Shown piece by piece: positions 1 through 12,090 of a stretch of DNA of 64,000 nt. The position numbers and the translations under genes were made by a program. Source of the DNA: Pontiella desulfatans (lineage in GTDB: Bacteria > Verrucomicrobiota > Kiritimatiellia > Kiritimatiellales > Pontiellaceae); contig NZ_CAAHFG010000002.1 of the NCBI RefSeq assembly GCF_900890425.1, positions 372,001 to 436,000 of the forward strand. Direction: 5' to 3'. Position 1 is the first letter of the stretch. Every line of letters begins with the position of its first letter. The notes under the pieces are model-generated. The model did not search any database, had not been told where the DNA came from, and worked only from the letters and a program-made list of their open reading frames with translations.

Positions 1-302
1 CAGTTTGGTCCTTATCCGCCGTGGGCGCAGGAAATTTGAAGAGATTACTCCTTAGTACGAGAGGACCAGGATTAACATGCCGCTGGTGTTCCAGTTGTTC
101 TGCCAAGAGCATCGCTGGGTAGCTACGCATGGGAAGGATAAGCGCTGAAAGCATCTAAGTGCCAAGCCCCCTCTAAGATAAGATTTCCCTTTGGCCTTGT
201 GCCATCTTAAGGCTCGTTCAAGACTAGGACGTTGATAGGCTGGGCGTGGAAGTGCAGTGATGCATGGAGCTAACCAGTACTAATTAGCCGTGAGGCTTGA
301 TC
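1..302 (+). rRNA. 23S rRNA, 3' end (partial, upstream rrn operon)
   Basis: The first 302 bases are identical to the 3' end of the complete 23S gene at 3018-5963 (offset 5661). This is therefore the tail of a second, upstream rRNA operon cut by the window edge. The end is placed by analogy with the full copy, where the terminal gcttgatc pairs with the 5' gatcaagc. Confidence 0.97.
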
Positions 303-375
303 TTAATTTTTATTAAGGTGTACATGCCGTTGTTGTTATTTCAATACTATGCAGTTGTGATTTTTCTGGATTTTT

Positions 376-487
376 CCGGTTGCCATAGCGAGAAGGAAAC
401 ACCTGTTCCCATTCCGAACACAGAAGTGAAGGGTCTCAGCGGCGATGGTACTGAGGGGTAGACCTCGGGAGAGTAGCACGCAGCCGG
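376..487 (+). rRNA. 5S rRNA (upstream operon)
   Basis: About 112 nt. The 5' CCGGTTGC and 3' GCAGCCGG pair as the terminal helix, and the internal CGAACACAGAAGTGAAG-type loop is typical of 5S. It is identical to the copy at 6037-6148. Sequence identity between the two operons continues only to base 497, ten bases past the gene. Confidence 0.95.
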
Positions 488-523
488 TTTTTATTTTTCT
501 TCCACCATGGAAGAGCCATGCCA

Positions 524-539
524 CTCCAGTTCGCTGGAG
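524..539 (+). other. Small TTCG-loop hairpin downstream of 5S
   Basis: Stem CTCCAG/CTGGAG closed by a TTCG loop, 36 bases after the first 5S gene. No T-run follows, so it is at best a weak terminator or a processing signal. The second operon has a long stem plus T-tract at the equivalent place. Confidence 0.5.
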
Positions 540-660
540 CACGGGATCAGGCGGCCTGCGGGCTGCGGTTCACCATCCTCACAATACTATGCGAGTCCGT
601 TAGTAGCGGGCCATATGAATGAGGCTTGTTCTTTTATAAAACTTTTTTTACAAAAATCGG

Positions 661-688
661 TTGACTCGTCCGGCTAGTCTGGTAGGTT
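661..688 (+). promoter_or_regulatory. Putative rRNA operon promoter
   Basis: A TTGACT -35 box (661-666) is followed after 16 bases by a weak TAGGTT -10 (683-688). A strongly A/T-rich block at about 632-658 precedes it and could act as an UP element. It lies about 280 bases upstream of 16S, with boxA and a processing-stem arm between. The -10 match is poor, so the assignment rests mainly on position and on the UP-like tract. Confidence 0.5.
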
Positions 689-744
689 GTCCGCCGCTTC
701 AACGGGAAAGACGCTCTCGCAGCGCCGATAAGTTGAAGCCTTTT

Positions 745-756
745 TGTTCTTTGAAA
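745..756 (+). promoter_or_regulatory. boxA antitermination site in the 16S leader
   Basis: tgttctttgaaa resembles the bacterial boxA consensus (TGCTCTTTAACA). A nearly identical copy stands before 23S at 2904-2915, the usual arrangement for NusB/S10-dependent rRNA antitermination. An inverted repeat (cttcaac/gttgaag, about 697-738) lies just upstream. Confidence 0.7.
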
Positions 757-805
757 TCAGAATAACTCATAAGATATGACAGAAATGAAGCATCGCTTCG
801 AATCA

Positions 806-831
806 GAAGTGGTGCGGTTTGTTATAGCCAA
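806..831 (+). other. 16S processing stem, 5' arm
   Basis: This 26-base leader segment is complementary to 2604-2627 in the 16S-tRNA spacer. The shared core is AAACCGCACCA and flanking bases, so the two would form a long helix enclosing 16S. This is the expected RNase III-type processing stem. A short hairpin CCCTGCC/GGCAGGG follows near 856-871. Confidence 0.65.
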
Positions 832-945
832 TGCTTTGAAACTTATCGATCGCCTGACCCTGCCTGGCAGGGGACGGAAGATTGAGTTTTAAATTGCGAA
901 TTATATATAAGTACAGGGTCTGAACCTGATCGATTTTGAAAGAAA

Positions 946-2522
<1,577 letters not shown>

Positions 2523-2603
2523 TAAGGAGAAGGCCGATTGCGAAATCGGACCTAGGGTATTGCCCTTCGGGGTATGGCACCATGAAAATGCTGCCGCAAG
2601 GTT

Positions 2604-2627
2604 TTGGCTGGCAAACCGCACCATTTC
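2604..2627 (+). other. 16S processing stem, 3' arm
   Basis: Complement of the leader segment 806-831, located about 80 bases after the 16S 3' end and before tRNA-Ala. Together they make the long-range helix used to excise pre-16S. Confidence 0.6.
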
Positions 2628-2686
2628 TGAGGCGAAACGCCTATCAACTCTTATGGGTTATTCGAGTAAGATTTAGAGCCACTCTT

Positions 2687-2762
2687 GGGGGTATAGCTCA
2701 GCTGGGAGAGCGCCTGATTTGCATTCAGGAGGTCATCGGTTCGATCCCGTTTACCTCCACCA
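2687..2762 (+). tRNA. tRNA-Ala (anticodon TGC)
   Basis: The acceptor stem GGGGGTA pairs with TACCTCC, the D-loop is AGCTCAGCTGGGAGAGC, the anticodon TGC is at 2720-2722, and the T-arm contains GGTTCGATCC. CCA (2760-2762) is encoded. It lies in the 16S-23S spacer ahead of tRNA-Ile, the reverse of the E. coli order. Confidence 0.95.
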
Positions 2763-2772
2763 TTTTGAATGA

Positions 2773-2849
2773 GGGCGTGTAGCTCAGTTGGTTAGAGCGC
2801 ATCCCTGATAAGGATGAGGTCACAGGTTCGACTCCTGTCACGCCCACCA
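2773..2849 (+). tRNA. tRNA-Ile (anticodon GAT)
   Basis: The acceptor stem GGGCGTG pairs with CACGCCC, the anticodon GAT is at 2807-2809, the T-arm contains GGTTCGACTCC, and CCA is encoded. It is a 77-nt gene ten bases after tRNA-Ala in the ribosomal spacer. Confidence 0.95.
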
Positions 2850-2903
2850 TTTAAAAGGTTCCGCACTAAATCTTACGCCGACATTTTTCCGCATTGAGCG
2901 GAG

Positions 2904-2915
2904 TGTTCTTTGACA
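2904..2915 (+). promoter_or_regulatory. boxA antitermination site before 23S
   Basis: tgttctttgaca is the second copy of the boxA-like motif of the leader (745-756), in the spacer about 100 bases before 23S. Confidence 0.65.
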
Positions 2916-3017
2916 ATTGCATAGTATTGAATAACTGCAACAAGCGCATGTATACTTTATATATGTTACTTAATTGGAGTCCCTTCGGGGATTCCTACCA
3001 ACAGTGACTTGATTTTT

Positions 3018-5963
<2,946 letters not shown>

Positions 5964-6036
5964 TTAATTTTTATTAAGGTGTACATGCCGTTGTTGTTAT
6001 TTCAATACTATGCAGTTGTGATTTTTCTGGATTTTT

Positions 6037-6148
6037 CCGGTTGCCATAGCGAGAAGGAAACACCTGTTCCCATTCCGAACACAGAAGTGAAGGGTCTCAG
6101 CGGCGATGGTACTGAGGGGTAGACCTCGGGAGAGTAGCACGCAGCCGG
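6037..6148 (+). rRNA. 5S rRNA (second operon)
   Basis: Identical to the 5S at 376-487. It is the last gene of the complete operon, followed at once by the terminator at 6160-6200. Confidence 0.96.
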
Positions 6149-6159
6149 TTTTTATTTTC

Positions 6160-6200
6160 AAGGCCTTGGATTTTCGAATCCAAGGCCTTTTTTTCTTTTT
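6160..6200 (+). terminator. rRNA operon terminator
   Basis: A 13-bp perfect stem AAGGCCTTGGATT/AATCCAAGGCCTT with a TTCG loop (6173-6176), followed by a T-rich run. It is a textbook intrinsic terminator. The upstream operon copy has no equivalent. Confidence 0.95.
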
Positions 6201-6243
6201 ACACCGCATGTTAGCTCCTACTTTATGTCTTCATTTATGAGGT

Positions 6244-6885
6244 ATGATTATGTTGAAAGTTAGTCTGTTGCTTTTAGTACTCCTTCTATCCCTATCCTCC
6301 TTTGCGGAATTCCGCATATGGGAGGATGGCGAAGGCAATATCTGGGAAGCCGAGTTTGTAACGTTGTCCGCCGGAGAGATTGTGATGCGGGACCAACAGG
6401 GCCAGCGAATCATGATTCGTCCGGAAAAGCTATCCGGTGCAGATCAGCAATATCTGGAAAAAGTCGTTCCTCCGAAACTGGTATTGGATGTTTCAAAAAC
6501 CACGAATAATGCCGGCACCAGCAGCAATACCGAACAGGTTAGGTGCATTGCGTCCATCAAGCAATCCGACACGCGGCCATATGCGGGTGAGCTGACTGCT
6601 GTACTTGTCACCATGGGAGAGGATATCAGGACGGGGGCGCCATCTGTTGTTAATCGCAAGGAATATAATTTCACACTACCCGAGAAAAGAGGAGACTCGG
6701 TCGACTTCAAGGGCGAGAGCGCAAGCTTTCTTCGGAAGTCGGTGAAATCCGGTCGAACCTATTCAGGTTATGTTCTTGTGGTTTGGGATAAGTTCGGGAA
6801 TCCCATCGCTATAAAATCAAACCGCGATTCCTTTGCGGAACGGGCGGAAAAAATCGCGCGTCCCAAGCAAACCGCTAATAAATAG
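6244..6885 (+). CDS. Secreted SHD1-domain-like protein
   Basis: 213 residues (211 if the in-frame ATG at 6250 is used). The N-terminus is a signal peptide: about 15 hydrophobic residues ending SSFA, cleavage likely before EFRIW. Residues about 23-75 (RIWEDGEGNIWEAEF... GEIVMRDQQG... LSGADQQYL) match the SLA1-homology (SHD1) pattern common in secreted proteins of Planctomycetes, Verrucomicrobia and relatives. The C-terminal 130 residues are not recognised. The protein probably acts in the periplasm or envelope, and its function is unknown. It follows the rRNA terminator, so it needs its own promoter, which I could not place, and it precedes rdgB by 7 bases, so the two may be cotranscribed. Confidence 0.75.
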   Translation: MIMLKVSLLLLVLLLSLSSFAEFRIWEDGEGNIWEAEFVTLSAGEIVMRDQQGQRIMIRPEKLSGADQQYLEKVVPPKLVLDVSKTTNNAGTSSNTEQVRCIASIKQSDTRPYAGELTAVLVTMGEDIRTGAPSVVNRKEYNFTLPEKRGDSVDFKGESASFLRKSVKSGRTYSGYVLVVWDKFGNPIAIKSNRDSFAERAEKIARPKQTANK

Positions 6886-6892
6886 GCCTGCC

Positions 6893-7480
6893 ATGAAACT
6901 CGTTATCGCCACCCGCAATGCCCATAAGCTGGAAGAGATCCAGGCCATCTTCGATTTTAAGGATCTCGAAGTCCTCTCGGCTTTCGATTTTCCCGAAATC
7001 CCGGATGTGGTTGAGGATGGAGCGACTTTCGAAGCGAATGCCATTAAAAAGGCCGTGGAAATTGCCAGGGAAACCGGGTGTTGGACAATGGCCGATGACT
7101 CCGGTTTGGAAGTCGATGCCCTAGGAGGCGCGCCGGGTGTTTATTCCGCCCGATACGCTGGTGAACCATGTTCCTATCCCGCCAATAATGAAAAGCTGTT
7201 GGCTGAGTTGGCCGGAAAAGAAGACCGTACCGCTCGTTTTCGCACGGTAATTGCCCTGTCGGATCCCGATGGAAACACGATAACGGTCGATGGTGCCTGT
7301 CCGGGAAAAATCATTGAGGAGTTACGCGGCACGAATGGGTTTGGGTATGATCCCCTCTTCATACCTGATGGATACGAGCACACCTTTGCAGAGCTCTCCA
7401 GCGATATTAAGAATACGATTTCCCACCGGGCGCGAGCGCTTCGAAAAGCGCATGACACCTGGGGATCTTTACTGAATTAG
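6893..7480 (+). CDS. rdgB: RdgB/HAM1 non-canonical purine NTP pyrophosphatase
   Basis: 195 residues. It hydrolyses dITP, XTP and related deaminated purine nucleotides to monophosphates, keeping them out of DNA and RNA. Family signatures are clear: the N-terminal KLVIATRNAHKLEEI, the DDSGLEVDALGGAPGVYSARYAG nucleotide-binding stretch near residues 65-85, GFGYDPLF near 150 and the SHRARAL tail. The ATG at 6893 was chosen because it starts the conserved fold; an in-frame ATG 20 codons upstream would overlap the preceding gene. Length is normal for the family. Confidence 0.95.
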   Translation: MKLVIATRNAHKLEEIQAIFDFKDLEVLSAFDFPEIPDVVEDGATFEANAIKKAVEIARETGCWTMADDSGLEVDALGGAPGVYSARYAGEPCSYPANNEKLLAELAGKEDRTARFRTVIALSDPDGNTITVDGACPGKIIEELRGTNGFGYDPLFIPDGYEHTFAELSSDIKNTISHRARALRKAHDTWGSLLN

Positions 7481-7589
7481 CTGTTCCGCGCGAACGCATG
7501 AAACCATAGCGCCTGACCGGGTTGCATCTCCTGATTATCAGTTCAGCCGTATAATCGATTGAAATGTGATAGAATAAGTCATATATAGG

Positions 7590-7611
7590 GTGTTTTAAAG
7601 GTGTAAAACAC
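7590..7611 (+). promoter_or_regulatory. Inverted repeat enclosing the sulP ribosome-binding site
   Basis: Arms GTGTTTTA (7590-7597) and TAAAACAC (7604-7611) are perfect complements. The loop aaggtg, with a preceding A, is the Shine-Dalgarno element. The GTG start of the transporter begins on the next base. The site could be a folded RBS or a protein operator. Confidence 0.45.
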
Positions 7612-9327
7612 GTGCTTTTATTCAGTAAAAAAATATTTCCGTTTATGGCCTGGCTCCCAATCGGCAAGGCAGGATTGCGGAGTGATGTTTTGGCGGGGCT
7701 GACGGTTGCACTCATTTTGATTCCACAGTCGATGGCCTATGCGGAGTTGGCGGGACTTCCGGTGTGGATGGGGCTTTATGCAGCCTTTCTGCCGGTCATC
7801 ATTGGCGGCCTGTGGGGCTCATCCAATCATCTTCAAACCGGGCCGGGGGCAACCATGGCCCTGGTTGTTTCATCGTCTCTGATGCCGTTGGCCGCGGTGG
7901 GCTCGGCTGAGTATGCGGCGCTGGCGGTTCAGCTTGCCTTCATGGTTGGGGCGTTGTGGGCCCTGATTGCGGTTTTCCGGTTGGGTTTCATAATGAATTT
8001 TCTGTCGCGGCCGGTGATTGAGGGCTTCATCAATGCGGGCGGTATATTGATTGGACTATCCCAGGTCGTGAAGATTCTCGGCATCGAAGGAGCGCGCTCG
8101 GATTCCCTGCTCGCCGATCTGGTTGTTTTAATCGAACAGCTGGGGTCGGTGAACTGGATCAGCCTTGCGATGGGGGCTGTGTCGCTCGTGCTGCTGCTGG
8201 CCGGAAGACGGTTTTTCCCAAGAATACCCACGGCCTTACTGGTTGCGGCTGGATTCGCTTTTCTGACGTACACGCTGGGATTAAGTGATCCCGAACGGGT
8301 TCGCCAGCCATTGGCCATTGTCGGCGCCATCCCGGCCGGCTTGCCTAGGCCGGTATGGCCGGTGCCGGATGCCGGAAATCTTATTCGGCTCATGCCGGGG
8401 GCCCTGACCTTTGCCCTGATCGGTTTCATGGAGACCTGTTCCGTCGCCCGCGGTATTGCCGCCCGCAGCCATCAAAAACTCAGTGTGAACCAGGAGGCCG
8501 TCGGGCAGGCGCTGGCTTCTTTCTGTACCGCTTTTTCCGGCGGTCAGCCAATCAACGGTTCCTTTTCCCGATCCGCCCTGAATTTTGCCAGCGGTGCTCG
8601 TAGTGGATTGGCCGCCGTGTTCACCGGGGTGTTCGTTCTGGTGTTCCTCCTTTTCTGCACGCCGCTGTTTTACTACCTGCCCAAGACCGTACTGGCGGCG
8701 ATCATTATTGCCGCCGTAATCAAGCTGATGAACTTCCGGCAGCTGGCCTCGTTCATGAAGATTGACAAGGCGGACGGCTCGGCGGCATGGATTACGTTTG
8801 CGGCAACGCTGGTGTTTGCCCCGGCGTTGGAGAAGGGCATCCTGATCGGCGCGTCGGTTTCGATCCTGATTCATCTGTATCGGATGATGCGGCCGCATGT
8901 TGCCGTGCTGGGGCGTCATTCGGACGGTATGTTGCGGGATGCCGATCTTCATCATTTAAAGATCGACCGGCTGTTGCTGGCGATTCGCCTGGATGGCCGG
9001 CTGTTTTTTGCCAACACCTCCTATTTTGAAGATCAGGTGCATGCCGCCTTGGAGCGTTTCCCGGAAACGCGTCATGTCGCCATCATGTTCAACGGCATAA
9101 ACGAAATTGATTCTTCGGGAACGGAGATGCTTAAGGAGCTTTGCGGCCAGTTGAGTCTGCTAGGTGTTTCCGTCCTGTTTGTAGGGGTCAAAAGCCATGC
9201 CCTAAAGGTGCTGCGTGCCGGCGGACTCGAAAGTATAATCGGGCCGGAGAATTTTTTCGGAACCTACGACCACGCGCTGGATGCGGTGATTGCCCGCATG
9301 CCTTCTGAAATGAACTATAACATTTAG
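7612..9327 (+). CDS. SulP-family inorganic anion transporter
   Basis: 571 residues. An inner-membrane SulP/SLC26 permease, predicted to move sulfate, bicarbonate or a similar anion. The Sulfate_transp domain fills about residues 15-400 with many hydrophobic segments and the signature LTVALILIPQSMAYAELAGLPVWMGLYAAFLP near residue 30. A C-terminal STAS domain covers about 440-555 (LDGRLFFANTSYFEDQV, NGINEIDSSGTEML). GTG 7612 has AAGGTG eight bases upstream; ATG at 7645 is an alternative start. Substrate cannot be read from sequence. A sulfite-exporter-family gene lies convergent on the other side. Confidence 0.9.
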   Translation: MLLFSKKIFPFMAWLPIGKAGLRSDVLAGLTVALILIPQSMAYAELAGLPVWMGLYAAFLPVIIGGLWGSSNHLQTGPGATMALVVSSSLMPLAAVGSAEYAALAVQLAFMVGALWALIAVFRLGFIMNFLSRPVIEGFINAGGILIGLSQVVKILGIEGARSDSLLADLVVLIEQLGSVNWISLAMGAVSLVLLLAGRRFFPRIPTALLVAAGFAFLTYTLGLSDPERVRQPLAIVGAIPAGLPRPVWPVPDAGNLIRLMPGALTFALIGFMETCSVARGIAARSHQKLSVNQEAVGQALASFCTAFSGGQPINGSFSRSALNFASGARSGLAAVFTGVFVLVFLLFCTPLFYYLPKTVLAAIIIAAVIKLMNFRQLASFMKIDKADGSAAWITFAATLVFAPALEKGILIGASVSILIHLYRMMRPHVAVLGRHSDGMLRDADLHHLKIDRLLLAIRLDGRLFFANTSYFEDQVHAALERFPETRHVAIMFNGINEIDSSGTEMLKELCGQLSLLGVSVLFVGVKSHALKVLRAGGLESIIGPENFFGTYDHALDAVIARMPSEMNYNI

Positions 9328-9343
9328 CCTTGGCGACCTCCGT

Positions 9344-10135
9344 TCAGAGGCGGCGCAGGAGCATGGCCACGGCAACGGCGGCGACGATGCCGATCATGAT
9401 TCTTTTGAGTATGTTTTCGGGGAGCCCGACCGCGAGGCGGCTTCCCTGTTTGACCCCGATTAACGCCCCCGCAGCCATGACCAGTGCCGTCGGGACGTCC
9501 GATTCGCCTCCTGCCCCGTAGGTGAGCGCGGTCATGAGCGTGAGCGCCGTGATGATGGTCGTGGTGGTGCCGACCGTCCGGTGGGCGGGAAGGCCTAGCA
9601 GTAGTAGGGTTGGAACCAGGATGATGCCGCCAACGGAGGTGGCGCCCACCAATGCGCCGAACAAAAGGCCGATGATGAGCCCCGTGAAAATCCCAGGTGG
9701 CTTTTGGGTGCCGATGGTCTGCGGTTCGGGCTCCTTCCGCAATACATTCACCGCCATCGCCCCGACCGCCAGGAAAACGATACCCAGAATGAACAGTTCA
9801 AGGCCGTTTTTGAATTCGGTGTTTCCGCCCTGGGTGCTGATCCAACGGGAGATGAAAAAGTTGGAGGGAATGGCCGCGGCCAGGATCGGCCAGATGGTAT
9901 GGTACGAAATGTTGTGAATGCGAATGTGGTGGAAGGCGGAGGTAATGTTGGTGAAAAAAAGATAGAGGCTGGTGGTGCCCACCGCCCGGATCGGATCAAG
10001 CCCCAGGACAAGCGTTGTCGCCTGGAGCCCCAACACCCCGCCGCCCACACCGGTGAGCCCCACCGAAAACCCGATGGCGCCTCCCAGCAACAGGCGGAGC
10101 ACAATGCCCGGTATGGTGATATCGAAAAGCATCAT
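9344..10135 (-). CDS. TauE/SafE-family membrane exporter
   Basis: 263 residues and about eight hydrophobic segments. Two repeated family motifs are visible: GGAIGFSVGLTGVGGGVLGLQATTLVLGL near residue 15 and IGLLFGALVGATSVGGIILVPTLLLLGL near 155. The TauE/SafE family exports sulfite, sulfonates or organic acids; the substrate here is unknown. Its ATG overlaps the stop of the upstream peptidase gene as ATGA, so translation is probably coupled. A longer open frame to 10423 exists, but its extra residues are an out-of-frame reading of the peptidase gene. Confidence 0.85.
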   Translation of the reverse strand: MMLFDITIPGIVLRLLLGGAIGFSVGLTGVGGGVLGLQATTLVLGLDPIRAVGTTSLYLFFTNITSAFHHIRIHNISYHTIWPILAAAIPSNFFISRWISTQGGNTEFKNGLELFILGIVFLAVGAMAVNVLRKEPEPQTIGTQKPPGIFTGLIIGLLFGALVGATSVGGIILVPTLLLLGLPAHRTVGTTTTIITALTLMTALTYGAGGESDVPTALVMAAGALIGVKQGSRLAVGLPENILKRIMIGIVAAVAVAMLLRRL

Positions 10136-11298
10136 GAGGCAAGCCGGGCAATATCCAGCAATACCTCGCAGGCGGTCAGGTATTCCTTGATATCCACATA
10201 TTCCTCGAGCTGATGGAACTTGTGCGAGCCGGAGCCGAGGGTGACGGTCGGAAGCCCCTTTTGATTGAAATTGTTGGCGTCGAGTCCGGCATCCATAATC
10301 AGTGGGTTCGGTTTGAGGTCGACGGTCTCGACCGCCTTGCTGGCGATCTTGACACACGCTTCGGATTTCCTGAGCCGGAAGGCGCGGTAGTCGGAGATGG
10401 TGCTGAACTTCACCTTCCCGCATTTGCCCTTGTCGTTCGTCACGCTCTTTGCCGCCCGTTCGAAGCTCGCCCTGTGGACCTTAACGATCTGCTCCAGGAA
10501 GGCTTGGCTGTGGCTGCGGCACTCGCCGGTCATGATGCATTGGTCCATCACCTGGTTGCTGGCTTCGCCGCCGGACACGCTACCGAGGTTGGAGGTCCCC
10601 TTGCGGTTGCCTTTGACGATTTTTCCGAAGTAGCCTTGTTCGGCAATCGCCGCCATGGCCTTCGAACCGATCAATCCGGCGGAGATCCCCTTGTGCGGCT
10701 CAAGCCCGGCGTGGGTGGAAATGCCTTTGATCTCCGCCTTCCAGCGCACCGCGCTCATCGCTCCAATCACGATTTCGTTCGGCTCCTGCCCGTCGAGGTT
10801 GAAGCCCATTGCCGGATTTCCCAAATCCTTGAAGCGCACCATGCGCGAACCGTGCAACCCATTCTCTTCCGCAATGGGGAATAGCAGCGTCATGGGCGGA
10901 TGGGGGATTTTGTTTTTCAAAATGGTTTCGGCCATCGAAACAATCGCCGCGCAACCCGAGCGGTCGTCGCCGCCGAGTCCGGTGTTGCCCTTGGCGACAA
11001 TGCGGTTTCCCTTAACCACGGGCACCGCGCCCTTGCACAATGGCACCGTGTCCATGTGGGCCGAAAACATAATCCGCGGGGCCTTGATGGTGCCCGGCAT
11101 CTTCACGATCAGGTTGCCGATCCCGTACCCGGCGCCAAGCCGCTTATGCGCATCGTCGGTCTTGATCCAGGCCTTCTTGCAACCGGCGGAAACCAGTTTT
11201 TTTGAGATGGCCTCGACCACCTTCGCTTCTTGTCCGCTCGGCCCTTCAACAGCAAGCAAGTCAAGCAGGTGGGATAGTGCGCGGTCGTTGTTGATCAT
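10132..11298 (-). CDS. M20-family (PepT-like) metallopeptidase
   Basis: 388 residues. A probable cytoplasmic di-zinc aminopeptidase acting on small peptides. Visible ligand motifs in order: FSAHMDTVP (His), GLGGDDRSG (bridging Asp), AEENGLHGSR (catalytic and ligand Glu), LDGQEPNEI (Asp) and the C-terminal LGSGSHKFHQLEEYVD (His). ATG 11298 is preceded by GGTGA; a GTG at 11307 that overlaps the vapC stop is a possible alternative. It overlaps the exporter gene downstream by ATGA. The family is secure, the substrate is not. Confidence 0.85.
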   Translation of the reverse strand: MINNDRALSHLLDLLAVEGPSGQEAKVVEAISKKLVSAGCKKAWIKTDDAHKRLGAGYGIGNLIVKMPGTIKAPRIMFSAHMDTVPLCKGAVPVVKGNRIVAKGNTGLGGDDRSGCAAIVSMAETILKNKIPHPPMTLLFPIAEENGLHGSRMVRFKDLGNPAMGFNLDGQEPNEIVIGAMSAVRWKAEIKGISTHAGLEPHKGISAGLIGSKAMAAIAEQGYFGKIVKGNRKGTSNLGSVSGGEASNQVMDQCIMTGECRSHSQAFLEQIVKVHRASFERAAKSVTNDKGKCGKVKFSTISDYRAFRLRKSEACVKIASKAVETVDLKPNPLIMDAGLDANNFNQKGLPTVTLGSGSHKFHQLEEYVDIKEYLTACEVLLDIARLAS

Positions 11299-11303
11299 AT
11301 GTT

Positions 11304-11687
11304 TCACCAGGCTTTGTTCACTACCACATCTTTCATCGGGTAGTGCTTTTGGTTCAATGTGTGGATCTGGCCGCCGGTCACGAGGGCGGTCGCTGCGAGA
11401 ATGGCGTCGTTTGGGTCAACACCGTGGCTGGGATTCCATTTCCTGAATAGTCGACCGGCTTCATCGACAATGGCTTGATCGACAGCTGTTGTCTTGAATT
11501 GCGAGAGCAGAAGCATGGTTTGCTCCTCTTCCGAGGGGCGCATGAAGAAAAGCACTTCCGCCCGTTGCAGTGCTCCTGTCCACAGCTCCATGGCAGGATC
11601 ATCCACAAGCTTGCGCAGGAAATTGATGGCTTTTCGTTCCCCCCTCAGATGCCATATCAGGATGTCGGCGTCGATAAAGGCCTTCAT
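11304..11687 (-). CDS. VapC-type PIN-domain toxin
   Basis: 127 residues. PIN ribonucleases cut RNA, often tRNA, when free of antitoxin. Acidic site residues are visible: D6 and D8 in MKAFIDADILIW, the Glu in GALQRAEVLFF and the Asp in GVDPNDAILAATAL. Its ATG overlaps the stop of the antitoxin gene (ATGA). It sits in an operon with a peptidase and exporter downstream. Complete, with no sign of decay. Confidence 0.88.
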   Translation of the reverse strand: MKAFIDADILIWHLRGERKAINFLRKLVDDPAMELWTGALQRAEVLFFMRPSEEEQTMLLLSQFKTTAVDQAIVDEAGRLFRKWNPSHGVDPNDAILAATALVTGGQIHTLNQKHYPMKDVVVNKAW

Positions 11688-11941
11688 CGGCGAAACCTTT
11701 CAAAGGATCCGCGGAAGGCTGCCCGTGCGGCATCAACGGTTTCCTCCGCACGCTCTTCTCGTTCCCATGCCCCGAACGACTGTTCGAGGAAGCCCGACTT
11801 TTGGTCGTGCTCGACTTTGGCAGCGAAAAGCTCGATTGCGCGCTCCACCACTTGTTTCTTTGTGCTGTGCAGCTGGCGCGCAAGGCTATTGATCCGGGCG
11901 GCCACCGATTCGTCGATCCGAGCTGAAAATACCTTGTCCAT
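11684..11941 (-). CDS. Ribbon-helix-helix antitoxin (VapB-like)
   Basis: 85 residues. The N-terminal FSARIDESVAARINSLARQLHSTKKQVVERAI resembles a ribbon-helix-helix DNA-binding fold. The charged C-terminal half would wrap the toxin. SD AGGAG is 8 bases before the ATG. It is paired with vapC by ATGA overlap, and a perfect palindrome in its promoter is the likely autorepression site. Confidence 0.8.
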   Translation of the reverse strand: MDKVFSARIDESVAARINSLARQLHSTKKQVVERAIELFAAKVEHDQKSGFLEQSFGAWEREERAEETVDAARAAFRGSFERFRR

Positions 11942-11964
11942 GGTTGGTCTCCTGATTACGTAGA

Positions 11965-11994
11965 CATAAAAACGTATACGTTACATTTCGTCAA
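11965..11994 (-). promoter_or_regulatory. vapBC promoter with operator palindrome
   Basis: On the minus strand a TTGACG -35 (11994-11989) precedes a TTTTAT or TTTATG -10 (about 11971-11965) at 17-18 bases. Between them is the perfect 12-base palindrome AACGTATACGTT (11971-11982). This layout fits autorepression by the ribbon-helix-helix antitoxin. Confidence 0.6.
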
Positions 11995-12090
11995 TGCCAA
12001 TGTCTGGTGGTTCCGCAGGTCGGCGACGGGTTTTTGGTGGAGAGAAGATCGCTCTCGTCCATTCAAATTGAAGATGATATAGCTCGGTGC

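Noticed and set aside
10136..10423. N-terminal extension of the TauE/SafE frame
   Set aside because: The added residues are Arg-rich and lie fully within the peptidase gene in another frame. The ATGA junction gives a better start.
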